DNA of 64,000 nt from an uncultured Clostridia bacterium (GCA_934120395.1 CAKOTZ010000008.1:24662-88661), one strand, 5' to 3'; shown: positions 28,345 to 37,227, counted from the first letter of the stretch. Notes: generated from the sequence alone by a model not told the origin. Translations and numbers: made by a program.

Positions 28345-29058
28345 ATGAAAAGTAACAAATCGAAGTATTTTAAAATTATATTAACTGTATTAGCAGTTTT
28401 ATTTATAGCTGGTATAATATGGAAACTAGCACCGCTTATGACAAATTTATCAACACATGAAGGACAAGTACAGTTTAAAGAGCAAATCAATAATATGGGC
28501 GTTACAGGAGGATTGATGCTAATGGGGCTAGAATTGTTGCAAATTATTCTAGTTGTATTACCAGCAGAACCATTAGAGGTATTAGCAGGTATGTGCTATG
28601 GAACTTGGGGAGGATTTCTTTTTATAACTTTTGCATCTTTTATAAGTACTATAATGATTTATTTTTTGGTTGCAAAATTAGGCAAGAAGGTATTGGAAAA
28701 TTTTATTTCAAAAGAGAAAATTGAAAAAATTGAAAATAGTAAATTTTTGCAAGATACTAGCAGATTGGAATTTATTATGGCTTTGCTATTCTTTATACCA
28801 GGAACTCCAAAGGATTTATTGGTATACATAGGTGCCTTGCTTCCAATTAAGCCAATGCATTTTATTTTAATTTCAACATTTGCTAGATTTCCTTCAATTA
28901 TTTCATCAACAATGGTAGGAAATAGTTTGACAAAGGGAGAATGGATAATTTCCTTAATTATATATGGTATAACTTTTGTAATTACTGCTATTGGAATATA
29001 CGTTTCTAAACGCAAGGGTGGAAAAGAAGCAAATGAAATTATGAATATAATAAAATAA
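28345..29058 (+). CDS. TVP38/TMEM64-family (DedA-like) membrane protein
   Basis: 237 residues with about six hydrophobic segments. The SNARE-associated/VTT core is visible: AEPLEVLAGMCYGTWGGF and FFIPGTPKDLLVYIGALLP, followed by FARFPSIISSTMVG. Members are thought to move lipids between membrane leaflets. It is transcribed alone and shares a bidirectional terminator with asnB. Confidence 0.85.
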   Translation: MKSNKSKYFKIILTVLAVLFIAGIIWKLAPLMTNLSTHEGQVQFKEQINNMGVTGGLMLMGLELLQIILVVLPAEPLEVLAGMCYGTWGGFLFITFASFISTIMIYFLVAKLGKKVLENFISKEKIEKIENSKFLQDTSRLEFIMALLFFIPGTPKDLLVYIGALLPIKPMHFILISTFARFPSIISSTMVGNSLTKGEWIISLIIYGITFVITAIGIYVSKRKGGKEANEIMNIIK

Positions 29059-29092
29059 AGATATGGTCAAAAATAATGACCATATCTTTATT
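29057..29092. terminator. bidirectional terminator between TVP38 gene and asnB
   Basis: Perfect stem AAAGATATGGTCA/TGACCATATCTTT between two convergent genes. Confidence 0.9.
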
Positions 29093-30941
29093 TTAAATTT
29101 CAATTTTAGGCTTATATACCTCAAGCCACATGTTTACTTGAAGTAAATATGCAATAAGCTGTGGACCAGTCATAAGTTGACCGAACCAAGGTCTTGTAAA
29201 TGCTCTGCCATCTGTTTGTAATATTTCATCAATATATTTTTGATTTAATAAATCAAAAATCGGAGCATTAGAATTTGACATTACTTGTTCTTGAAACAAT
29301 TTTTTTACTGTTGCAAGATAATTTGGATTATGAGTTTTAGGATATGGGCTTTTTTTACGATACACAATTTCATCAGGTAAATAATCTTTCATAATATAAC
29401 GTAATAAGCCTTTTTCTCTGCCATTCAAAGCTTTCATTTCCCAAGGAATATTCCAAACGTATTGAACCAGACGATAATCACAAAATGGAACACGAAGTTC
29501 AAAACCGTTAAACATAGACATTTTATCAGAACGTTCTAAAAGTGTTTGCATAAACCAATTTAGGTTTAAATAAAATATTTTTCTTTTTTCAGCTGTTTCA
29601 TGACTATCGGTATCCAGAATATTAACTTCTTTTAGACTTTCATGATATTTAAAGTCAATGTAATTTTTTAACTCAATTTTATTACTAATGTCTGGATTCA
29701 AAAGCTTTTGTCTTTCAGAAATTGCAATTGACCAAGGGAAAGTATTGCTTTTTAGAGCATCTTCTCTAAAAAACCATGGATAGCCACCAAAAATTTCATC
29801 TGCACATTCTCCAGATAAAGCAACCGTAGCATCATTTTTTATTTGTTTGCAAAAAAGAAGGAAGGACGAGTCTACATCAGCCATTCCGGGAAAATCTCTT
29901 GCAATCATAGCACTTTTCAAAGCAGTGGCCAATTCTGGAGTATCAATTAGAACTGTATGGTGTTTTGTGTTGCAAGTTTTAGTCATTATATCAATGTAGT
30001 AATTATCTGAGTTAGGCTGAAAGTCACTTTTTACAAAATTTTTATCATTATCAATATAGTCTACAGAATATGTGTTTAGCTGTTTACCATGGTTATTATA
30101 GTAATCACTAGCAAATTTAGTAATTATGCTTGAATCTAAGCCGCCTGAAAGCATGGTACAAAGAGGAACATCCGATACTAGTTGACGATGAATAGCATCT
30201 TCTAATAAAAATTTAATTTTACCGCAAGTTTTATTAAAATTATCAGTATGCTCATAGTTTTCAAGTTTCCAGTATCTATGAATATGCATGCCAGAAACAT
30301 TGAAAACAGCGAAATGTGCAGGTCTTATTTCATAAATATTCTTAAAAACTGTATTTCCAGGAGAATGAGATGGACCCAGACCAAACAGTTCACATAACCC
30401 AGTTTTGTCGATTTTTGTTTCTACTTCTGGATATTTTAAAATTGATTTTATTTCTGATGCAAATACAAGGGTATTATCAATTTGTGAATAATAAAGAGGC
30501 TTAATGCCAAAATGGTCTCTTGCTAAAAATAGTTCGTTTTTATTTGCATTCCAAATAGCAAAAGCAAAAATTCCATTTAGTTTTGATACCACTTCATTAC
30601 CAAAGTGAATATATGCTTTTAATAGAACCTCTGTGTCACAGTGTCCGTTCAAAATTAAAACCAGCTAAAACCAACTCTTTTCTTAGTTCATCAGTATTAT
30701 AAATTTGACCATTATAAACTATTGTATAAGTATTTCCTTCATAGCTAACTTGCATTGGTTGTTTTCCGCCTTTTGGATCAATAACGATTAATCGTCGATG
30801 CCCAAGGCAAATATGTTTTTCTACGTAGATTCCTCTTTCGTCAGGACCACGTTTAGAAAGTTCGTCAGTCATTTGATTTAAAACATTTTTATAGCTTGAA
30901 ATATCCTTTGTGAAGTTTATAAAACCAGTAATTCCACACAT
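29093..30941 (-). CDS. asnB: asparagine synthase (glutamine-hydrolysing); needs +1 shift at CGG (30645-30647)
   Basis: Starts MCGITGF, with the N-terminal nucleophile Cys2 of the glutaminase domain, and has the PP-loop LSGGLDSSIITK of the synthetase domain. Frame 0 breaks after AGFNFE at CGG and stops two codons later. Skipping the C gives FEGHCDTEVLLKAYIHFG, the family's conserved DTEVLL block, and the frame runs to 29093, about 615 residues. It makes asparagine from aspartate and glutamine. AGGAGGAATATT precedes the start. Single-gene unit. Confidence 0.9.
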
Positions 30942-30998
30942 AATATTCCTCCTGAAAATTTAATTTGTTATTTATTATATGTAAATTTTGCAGAAGTA

Positions 30999-31027
30999 TT
31001 GACAAAAATTAAAAATCCTTGTATACT
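30999..31027 (+). promoter_or_regulatory. sigma-A promoter of rpmF
   Basis: TTGACA, 17-base spacer, TATACT. Confidence 0.85.
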
Positions 31028-31095
31028 TTTATAAGTATTAAAAAGTGCAATATATACTCATTTATATATAATTGAGATTCAAGGAGGGAATAAGA

Positions 31096-31278
31096 ATGGC
31101 ACAACCAAAAAGAAGATGGTCAAAAGCAAGAACAGGTCACAAAAGATCTACTTGGAAATTAGAAAATCAAAATTTATCAACTTGTAAACATTGTCATGAA
31201 CCAGTATTACAACACAGAGTATGTGGTAATTGCGGATATTACAATGGAAAAGAAGTTGTAGCAAAAAAAGCTGAATAA
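31096..31278 (+). CDS. rpmF: 50S ribosomal protein L32
   Basis: ATG at 31096 after AAGGAGGG; the TTG at 31072 would begin upstream of that site. 60 residues: AQPKRRWSKARTGHKRS at the N-terminus and a four-cysteine zinc ribbon (CKHC ... CGNC). Unlike many Firmicutes, no yceD/DUF177 gene precedes it; it has its own promoter and a strong terminator. Confidence 0.95.
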   Translation: MAQPKRRWSKARTGHKRSTWKLENQNLSTCKHCHEPVLQHRVCGNCGYYNGKEVVAKKAE

Positions 31279-31295
31279 TTAGAAGAAGACGTCAT

Positions 31296-31347
31296 TTAGG
31301 AGCATTTAAATAAGTATTATCCTTATTTAAATGCTCCTAATGCTTTT
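31296..31347 (+). terminator. long inverted repeat / terminator after rpmF
   Basis: 19-base near-perfect arms TTAGGAGCATTTAAATAAG / CTTATTTAAATGCTCCTAA with a T-rich tail. The rest of the interval to 31605 has a second stem (AAATAAACCATTC/GAATGGTTTATTT, 31386-31432) and no gene. Confidence 0.8.
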
Positions 31348-31605
31348 TTAAACAAATTGTGAAAATTTGTAAATACTGTAGACAAATAAAAAATAAACCA
31401 TTCTACTTTTGACGGAGATGAATGGTTTATTTAAATCTATTCCGGCAAAACCGTATCTAACGGAATTGTCATTTCCTTTTTTTATTATACTCTAATTGGA
31501 GTGATAAAGTCAATAAAATATTAAAATTAATTTTTGACAATATAAATACAAATTACAATTTATAGTTAAAGAAAAGTAGGACTCCTATAGAAGTCCTACT
31601 AGAAA

Positions 31606-31872
31606 TTAATGAAAACGAATACGATAATAAAAATTATTGTTCTGGTCTCTAACCTTAACCTGCTGAATGATTACCATTCCTTTTTCTTCAAGTACAGTCT
31701 GAACAGTCTGCAAATCAGCTTCAGGAATGAAAAGCATTTTTGTGCCGGTAGAGGCTTTTTCAACTGCAGTAGTAATTTCCTGCTTAGTATAAGCTTCAGA
31801 TACTTCTGGAGAAGCAAAGCCAAAGCTAAAAACAGTGATAGCCAGTAACATAGTTGCAAATACCTTTTTCAT
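31606..31872 (-). CDS. small secreted protein, paralogue of the 32025 gene
   Basis: 88 residues. Signal peptide (MKKVFATMLLAITVFSFGFA, cleavage near residue 20-28) and a charged mature part with a TKQEITTAVEKA helix. It aligns with the product at 32025 along its length (MKxxFA, xKQEIxxAV/AISAV, LxxEADL/REEDL). I do not recognise the family. Several CGT codons and a higher GC than the surroundings hint at a separate origin. The same palindrome lies before both genes. Confidence 0.65.
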   Translation of the reverse strand: MKKVFATMLLAITVFSFGFASPEVSEAYTKQEITTAVEKASTGTKMLFIPEADLQTVQTVLEEKGMVIIQQVKVRDQNNNFYYRIRFH

Positions 31873-31891
31873 TTTTTTTCATCCTTTCTCT

Positions 31892-31909
31892 ACATCGCAA
31901 TTGTGATGT
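31892..31909 (-). promoter_or_regulatory. palindrome upstream of secreted-protein gene 1
   Basis: ACATCGCAATTGTGATGT, an almost perfect inverted repeat just upstream of the ribosome site. It corresponds to 32309-32326; base changes between the two sites are symmetrical, so pairing or dyad symmetry is kept. Confidence 0.55.
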
Positions 31910-32024
31910 AAAACAAAATAATATTAAACATAAATAAATTATACTACATTTTGCCAATATAAGCAAGAAATATAGAAAAAGCAGGGTTACGGGAGTAACT
32001 CTGCTTTTGAAAAAGGATGCCTTA

Positions 32025-32288
32025 TTAATATGAAATACTAAAAAAAACATCTGGAGTATTGTTAGATGGAATACGACATATTTTTGTTACTCTATGCCCC
32101 TTATCATACAATACCTCGAGGAAGATTAGAAGGTCTTCTTCTCGAACAAGTAATTTGCCATTAATTGAATCAACAGAATCAACGGCAGATATAGCTTGTT
32201 CTTTCGACATTGCGGCTTCAGTAGTTGAAAAATTGAAAGTGCAAAATACAGTTGCAACAATCATTAAACTTGCAAAAAACCGTTTCAT
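32025..32288 (-). CDS. small secreted protein, paralogue of the 31606 gene
   Basis: 87 residues with a signal peptide (MKRFFASLMIVATVFCTF, cleavage near TTEA-AM). The mature domain has a SKEQAISAVDSV helix and ends in a beta-rich VFFSISY. Unknown function. Codon 3 is CGG (32280-32282) and, unlike most CGG codons here, the frame continues normally after it. A +1 shift would give a stop within about five codons. The paralogue has AAA at this site, so a basic residue is expected. Confidence 0.6.
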   Translation of the reverse strand: MKRFFASLMIVATVFCTFNFSTTEAAMSKEQAISAVDSVDSINGKLLVREEDLLIFLEVLYDKGHRVTKICRIPSNNTPDVFFSISY

Positions 32289-32308
32289 TTTAATTCATCC
32301 TTTCTCAT

Positions 32309-32326
32309 ACATTGCAATTGCAATGC
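32309..32326 (-). promoter_or_regulatory. palindrome upstream of secreted-protein gene 2
   Basis: Contains the perfect dyad CATTGCAATTGCAATG. Same position relative to the start as the dyad of the neighbouring paralogue. It may be an operator or an RNA hairpin in the leader. Confidence 0.55.
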
Positions 32327-32468
32327 AAACAAAAATAAAAAATTAACTTAATTTATTGTATCATATATTTGTAGAATAAGCAACAGTATGAAAATGTCGA
32401 TATTAAGTATATTTTAAATATAAAATGCACATAACAAAAGAAACATAATTGGGAGGAAAAATAAAAAA

Positions 32469-32612
32469 ATGTATAATTTTTGTAAAGAAGAAAGTAAAGA
32501 TCAAACTATGTTTGGAGAATTTATTTGCTCTTATTATAAATGGTTACCTCTAGATAAGCAAAAAGAAAACTCAAAGAAATTAGATAGCATAACCAAGAGA
32601 AAATTTAATTAG
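32469..32612 (+). CDS. small hypothetical protein (47 residues)
   Basis: ATG after GGGAGGAAAAAT. The product begins MYNFCKEESKDQ and ends KRKFN; hydrophilic with a central FICSYYKWLPLD segment. No family recognised. Its start has a good ribosome site and the frame has typical codon use, but nothing else supports it. The next gene has its own promoter that overlaps the region after its stop. Confidence 0.4.
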   Translation: MYNFCKEESKDQTMFGEFICSYYKWLPLDKQKENSKKLDSITKRKFN

Positions 32613-32619
32613 CATTTTA

Positions 32620-32648
32620 TTGACAATAAAGTGCATAAGAGATAAAAT
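32620..32648 (+). promoter_or_regulatory. sigma-A promoter of the WG-repeat-like gene
   Basis: TTGACA, 17-base spacer, TAAAAT. Confidence 0.8.
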
Positions 32649-32685
32649 ATTAACAAATATTTTAAATAACAAGGGAGGAATTTAG

Positions 32686-34311
32686 ATGCTTTCAAAATCT
32701 GGCATGAAAGATGAAAAAGGAATAAGTAAAGTTGCTATTATCATAATTGTAGTTGTGCTTTTATTATTAGTAGTAGCTGGTATTTTGTATTTTGTTTTAA
32801 CTGCAAATAAAAATGCAAGTGAACAACAAAATAATGAAAATACAATAAATCAAGAAGCATTATTAGATACTAACGATGAAATAACCGTTGATGAAAAGAA
32901 AAATTTAAAGGAAAATTATTTAGGTGTATTTGCAATACTTACATCTGATAAATATCAAACAGATGAGCAAAAGCTTGTAGCAGTTGCAGAACAAATTGTT
33001 TCAATGAAGGAACAAAAGAACGGAAGTGTAACAGGAACAAGTACTAATACAAATAACAGCAATGTAATTAACACTACCCAGAATGCAATTGAGAATACTT
33101 CAAATACAACAATTACAAATGAAACTATGGTAAATAACACTATTGTTGTTAGTGACGACAATGCAATGCTAGCAAATACAATTAATAATGGAAATACACA
33201 ATCGTCTTTAAACAGTGGTTCAATAAACATGAATATTGGAGAAAGTAGTTCTGTATCAAATAGTGGTGCCAATAAAGAAGCAGAAATGGAAGTTGCTTTA
33301 AATGAAATTAAGGGAGAAAAAATAGATAATTTATCTAATGTTTTAGCGCAGACAAGTCAAGCAAGTCAGCTTACAGGATTTGTTACAGATATAATATCTA
33401 TAGAAAAAGTAAAAGGAGTATACGATATTACTTACAAAGTATGTTGGCCAACTCAAGCTCAAATGATTAAATATGGTACTATGGATAAAATTAATACTGC
33501 TGCAATAGATAGATTAGAATCAACAACAGTAAAAATTACTCTAACAAAAAATTTAGATTATGAATATAGCGAATACAAAATAAAATCAATTCAAGAAATA
33601 GAAAAGAATACACCAAAGTGTTATTATGCAACTTACGTAAACAATAAATTTGGAGTTATAGATCAAAGTGGAAATACTATTTTGGAAAATGCTTATGATT
33701 GGATAGATATTCCAAACAATTATAAAGATATATTTGTTTGTAAAACAGGAGATAATGTTGTAGTTTTAAATAGCGTAAAAGAGCAATTGTATGAAAATTA
33801 TAAGAATATATCTGTAATTCAATCTACAGCTGGTGGAGAGACAAGATGGTATGAAAAAGATTTATTAGTTTATGAAGAAAATGGAAAATATGGAGCAATT
33901 GATTACGATGGTTTTGAAGTTTTTGAACCGATTTATGATAAAATTGAACCATTGTATTATATAGAAGGTAAATTAATTTTAACTGAAAATGGAAAACAAG
34001 CATTGGCCGATATTACTGGCAAAATAAATTCAAACTTTAAATATACTAAAATAGGAGTTTTAGGAGGTCAGTTTGAATTAAGTTCGTTAGTAAATTCTCA
34101 AAGAACACTAGAGCAGATACAAGCAATGGTTCAAAATGGGCTATATATTGTTGGACAGGATGTAAATGGAACTGTTGAGATTATAAAAAATATCACAAAT
34201 GCAGAAGCAAATGTTGATTTTTCAAGTTTACCTCAAATAAATTATCCTACAGCAATAAATGAATGGCAACTTAGAAGTTTAGATGGAACTTATTTACTAT
34301 ATATAAAATAA
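32686..34311 (+). CDS. membrane-anchored surface protein with WG-repeat-like C-terminal domain
   Basis: 541 residues: a short basic start, one transmembrane helix (about 17-40), an Asn/Thr/Ser-rich stalk (about 115-200) and a C-terminal domain with repeated NKFGVIDQSGNTILENAYDWI and NGKYGAIDYDGFEVFEPIYDKI units. Such WG-like repeats form beta-propeller-like or beta-stacked binding surfaces. The N-terminal helix differs from the pilin-like family. Ribosome site GGGAGGAA. Probably an envelope protein of unknown ligand. Confidence 0.7.
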   Translation: MLSKSGMKDEKGISKVAIIIIVVVLLLLVVAGILYFVLTANKNASEQQNNENTINQEALLDTNDEITVDEKKNLKENYLGVFAILTSDKYQTDEQKLVAVAEQIVSMKEQKNGSVTGTSTNTNNSNVINTTQNAIENTSNTTITNETMVNNTIVVSDDNAMLANTINNGNTQSSLNSGSINMNIGESSSVSNSGANKEAEMEVALNEIKGEKIDNLSNVLAQTSQASQLTGFVTDIISIEKVKGVYDITYKVCWPTQAQMIKYGTMDKINTAAIDRLESTTVKITLTKNLDYEYSEYKIKSIQEIEKNTPKCYYATYVNNKFGVIDQSGNTILENAYDWIDIPNNYKDIFVCKTGDNVVVLNSVKEQLYENYKNISVIQSTAGGETRWYEKDLLVYEENGKYGAIDYDGFEVFEPIYDKIEPLYYIEGKLILTENGKQALADITGKINSNFKYTKIGVLGGQFELSSLVNSQRTLEQIQAMVQNGLYIVGQDVNGTVEIIKNITNAEANVDFSSLPQINYPTAINEWQLRSLDGTYLLYIK

Positions 34312-34317
34312 TAATTA

Positions 34318-34356
34318 GAAAGCTGAAAAGTTTTGAACTTTTTAGCTTTTTTTCGT
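34318..34356 (+). terminator. terminator after the WG-repeat-like gene
   Basis: Stem AAAGCTGAAAAGTT/AACTTTTTAGCTTT with a T run. Confidence 0.85.
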
Positions 34357-34501
34357 AAAAAATAATAAAATTCCAAACATTTGTAAATAATACAAATAGA
34401 GACACATTAAAACAAAATGTTATATTGTATTTTAAAACATTATGTTATATAATGTTCATTAATTGAATATAAAATTGAATACAAATGAAAGGGAGTTTTT
34501 T

Positions 34502-35410
34502 ATGAAATTTAAAAGTAACAAGGCAATCACATTGGTAGCATTGATAATCACAATTATTATATTGCTAATATTAGCAGGAGTGAGTTTATCAATGGTGCTA
34601 GGAGAAAATGGATTAATTAACAAGGTACAGTCAAGCGTGAATAAGTATCAGGAAAGCTATGTAAATGAGCAGAATTTATTAAATAAGGTAGAAGAATACT
34701 TTGACTTACTAAATAGAAAAGATGGAGAAATAGAACTTTCAGCAACAAGTGGAGAATGTACTTATCCGAATACAATAACATTTGACGTAATAAAAAATGC
34801 AAGCGGAGGAGAGTTAAGCGTAAAAACATCAAGCGAAGATATTGCAACAGCTACTATAAGCGGAAACACAATAACAGTAACGCCAAAGAATGTAGATGAA
34901 ACAACAACAATAACTGTAACAAGTGCAGGAACAAAAGAATATAAAGAAAAATCAGTTGAGTATACATTAAAGGTAAAGAAACAAAAGGTGTATTCAAATG
35001 GAGAAACAGTAAGCCTTGGAGGATATGAATTTTATGTAATAGGAGATGACGGAACAAATGTAACATTGCTATGCAAAACAAGTATAGGTGAAGCAGATTG
35101 GTATAGCGCAAAAAGTCAAGCAAGTACATTTGGAAGCAACTTAGGAGGAAGTGGGAGACTTTTAACAAAAGCAGAAGCAGGTGGTGTTGCTGCAAATTAT
35201 AGGGCGAATAACACTGACTATTGGCTTTTGGACACGAATAAACACTACGGCGGCGACCTCTACGCCTCGTTAGTTTTAAGCGATGGCACCATCTACGAGA
35301 TATGCATCAACAGAGCCAAGAAGGACAGCGATAACACCGTTCACCCCGGTCCGACCAACTGGACCTCTGGGGTACGACCAGTTGTAGTTATCTCTAAATC
35401 TAAATTGTAG
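34502..35410 (+). CDS. pilin-like surface protein with GC-rich variable lectin-type C-terminus
   Basis: ATG at 34502 after AAAGGGAG (an upstream ATG at 34463 has no ribosome site). 302 residues: family helix, coiled segment, Ig-like domain (ATATISGNTITVTPKNV) and a C-terminal domain ending SGVRPVVVISKSKL, as in the genes at 5781 and 41892. From about 35217 to 35375 codon use changes abruptly: codons end in C (GAC, CAC, TAC, GGC, CTC, GCC, ACC, ATC, AAC), and GC rises sharply. This looks like imported or diversified sequence. Its leader differs from the other cassettes. Confidence 0.75.
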   Translation: MKFKSNKAITLVALIITIIILLILAGVSLSMVLGENGLINKVQSSVNKYQESYVNEQNLLNKVEEYFDLLNRKDGEIELSATSGECTYPNTITFDVIKNASGGELSVKTSSEDIATATISGNTITVTPKNVDETTTITVTSAGTKEYKEKSVEYTLKVKKQKVYSNGETVSLGGYEFYVIGDDGTNVTLLCKTSIGEADWYSAKSQASTFGSNLGGSGRLLTKAEAGGVAANYRANNTDYWLLDTNKHYGGDLYASLVLSDGTIYEICINRAKKDSDNTVHPGPTNWTSGVRPVVVISKSKL

Positions 35411-35472
35411 TTTTTTTTGAACTTTTTGAGAGACTGTAAAACAACAATGCATTTTGTGTAAATTGTATAATA

Positions 35473-35523
35473 AAACTAGTCAAAAATTCTCAAGTAAAAT
35501 TGAGCAAATTTGACTAGTTTTTT
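35473..35523 (+). terminator. terminator after pilin-like cassette 3
   Basis: Stem AAACTAGTCAAA/TTTGACTAGTTT with inner CTCAA/TTGAG and a T run. Confidence 0.85.
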
Positions 35524-35634
35524 CTTTGGCTTTTTTAGGTATAATTAACCTATCTTGTTTATGAGATAATAAAAATGTCGAAAATTACAAAACAAAAATG
35601 TCATTTTTTCTACATTTTTTTGTTAACTGCCGTG

Positions 35635-35800
35635 TTACCGTCTACACAAAAATATATGAAAATTTAGCCGTTCCGTTCTCCAAGGCGCTTGAACGACAGC
35701 CTTTTCACGCAGTATTGAACACATTCTAAACTTGTGGAGTGAATGACTGCTTCAAGGTCGAACTCACTTTTAAATTTTATATATTTTTCTTACGGCTAGT
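35635..35800 (+). repeat. interspersed non-coding repeat, copy 2
   Basis: Same landmarks as copy 1. It is followed by a tail (about 35832-35900: GATAAATTGCAGAAAAGAAAGCGAAG in two parts) that recurs after copies 3 and 4 and alone at 39912, then by a CTTACC-type hairpin. Confidence 0.85.
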
Positions 35801-35969
35801 AAGAGGCTTATGCTAGTTTTTTTAGTTAGCATCTCATTAGCGAGAAGAACAAATATATTTATGATAAATTGCAGAAAAGAAAGCGAAGAACAAAAGCAAA
35901 AAATTTACCTTTGTATGAAGGTAGGTTTATTATTATTTAATACTAGAAAAAATGAATTTTAAAATATAT

Positions 35970-35998
35970 TTGACATATAATATAAATGGTGTTATAAT
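35970..35998 (+). promoter_or_regulatory. strong promoter of the antitoxin RNA
   Basis: TTGACA, 17-base spacer, TATAAT, with no reading frame downstream. Confidence 0.85.
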
Positions 35999-36003
35999 TA
36001 AGT

Positions 36004-36074
36004 TAGCTTAAAGAGACTGATCCGGTCATCGAAAGCAACACTAGATATGTGTATAGAGGCGCATATCTTTTTTT
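36004..36074 (+). ncRNA. probable antitoxin RNA of a par/Fst-like type I toxin-antitoxin locus
   Basis: A ~70-base transcript is bounded by the promoter at 35970-35998 and a terminator (stem AGATATGTG/CGCATATCT, 36043-36068, loop TATAGAGG, T run). Its AGACTG, ATCCGGTCAT and CAACAC blocks (36014-36041) are complementary to the toxin mRNA over the start codon and next to the ribosome site. Its terminator loop ATAGAGG is complementary to the toxin terminator loop CCTCTAT. This is the layout of RNA II of plasmid pAD1. Confidence 0.7.
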
Positions 36075-36131
36075 ATTGTTTTTTACAATAAAAAAAACAG
36101 AGTGGATAGAGGACCACTCTGAACTGAAAAA

Positions 36132-36227
36132 TCAGTTTTTGTTTGTGTTGTTTTTATAGGCTTCTAATTCTTTTTCCAATTCTTGGATTTTTTGAAGTAG
36201 AATCCATATAAGACTGTATCCGGTCAT
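36132..36227 (-). CDS. probable type I toxin peptide (31 residues)
   Basis: Starts MTGYSLIWILLQKIQ and continues as a charged helix ending NTNKN: a short hydrophobic N-terminal half and a hydrophilic tail, as in Fst-like membrane peptides, though the hydrophobic part is short. A strong GGGAGGTG site lies 9 bases upstream. In the mRNA, TCCC (upstream) can pair with GGGA of that site, hiding it. The promoter on this strand has -35 TTGTTT (36303-36308) and -10 TATAAT (36280-36285), 17 bases apart. The terminator is CAGAGTGG/CCACTCTG (36098-36121). Confidence 0.65.
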   Translation of the reverse strand: MTGYSLIWILLQKIQELEKELEAYKNNTNKN

Positions 36228-36370
36228 TTTGATACAACACCTCCCTTCTTTAGGGATCGTCCTTTGTGGGACTTTGCATATTATATAATATTTTTACTAT
36301 AAAAACAATAATAATCAATATTTTTCGAGCTATAATTTTTTAATTAAAGTTATAGCTCTTTTTAACTTTA

Positions 36371-36910
36371 GCGTTAACCACCCAGCTATGCTGGGGAGTC
36401 CTATAGAACTTATAGTTGTGATTAATGTAACAAAAAAATCACTCTCAATGTTATAATAATTTTAAGTTTGACGGCTTAAAAATTAAAATAATAGAGGAGT
36501 GATTCGTATGAAAAGTTCATACACAGATAGTTTAGCACATACAACATTTGAATACAAATATCATATAGTATTTGCACCAAAATTTAGAAGAAAAGAGATA
36601 TATGGGATATTTAAAAGGGAAAAGTACATTAATAATATTTGAGAGACATGCAAATTTAAAATACAAATATGGAAATAGAGTATTTTGGTGTAGAGAATAT
36701 TATGTAAGTATGGTAGAAAATAACAAGGCAGCAGTATATAATTATGTAGAAAATCAATTAAAAGAAGATATGATGTCTGACCAAGTAACAATAAAAGAAT
36801 ATAAAGACCCTTTTAAAGGGTAGTAAGTAACAAAAGCACAAGAGAAGGTGGCTGAAAGCTGTCAAACTGTACCACTTAAGTGGTGGCTAGTAACAGAGCC
36901 TTATAGGCTC
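36371..36910 (+). mobile_element. IS200/IS605-type element remnant
   Basis: Left-end hairpin CCCAGC/GCTGGG at about 36382-36396. The body holds a deleted transposase, and the right part has the palindrome ACCACTTAAGTGGT and hairpin GAGCC/GGCTC. The right boundary abuts interspersed-repeat copy 3, which lacks its usual first 20 bases. There is no accessory TnpB. It is non-autonomous now. Confidence 0.7.
36509..36823 (+). pseudogene. tnpA: IS200-type transposase TnpA, internally deleted
   Basis: Starts MKSSYTDSLAHTTFEYKYHIVFAPKFRRKEIYG, typical of IS200 TnpA (quoted here as two parts: N-terminal 14 residues, then YHIVFAPKFRRK). It then jumps, out of frame, to the C-terminal part MGYLKGKSTLIIFERHANL ... 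EYKDPFKG. About 60 codons, including the HUH metal motif, are missing. The catalytic Tyr region (YNYVENQ) survives in the second part. The junction lies in a TATGGG shared by both sides, which suggests deletion at microhomology. No CGG is involved, so this is true decay. Confidence 0.85.
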
Positions 36911-37057
36911 ATATGAAAATTTAGCCGTTCCGTTCTCCAAGGCGCTTGAACGACAGCCTCTTCAAATTCTATTGAACACATTCTAAACCTGTGTAATGAA
37001 TGACTGCTTCAAGGTCGAACTCACTTTTAAATTTTATATATTTTTCTTACGGCTAGT
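36911..37057 (+). repeat. interspersed non-coding repeat, copy 3
   Basis: Begins directly at the IS right end with ATATGAAAATTTAGCC. The AAACCTGTGTAATGAA segment breaks the small stem that copies 1, 2 and 4 can form. The shared tail and a CTTAC hairpin follow before the next promoter. Confidence 0.85.
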
Positions 37058-37198
37058 AAAAGGCAGTTTAGCAACTTAAACTTAGCAATGCATTAGCGAG
37101 AAGAACAAATATATTTGTGATAAATCGCAGAAAAGAAAGCAAAGAACAAAAACTTACTAAACAATGAAGGTAAGTTTTTTCAATTTTACTGTTTGCAC

Positions 37199-37227
37199 TT
37201 TACAAGTTCAAAAATATAATATAAAAT
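37199..37227 (+). promoter_or_regulatory. sigma-A promoter of pilin-like cassette 4
   Basis: TTTACA, 17, TAAAAT. The leader is of a second type, with a 12-bp stem TCTACATAAAAT/ATTTTATGTAGA before the constant AAGGAAAGAGG site. Confidence 0.75.
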
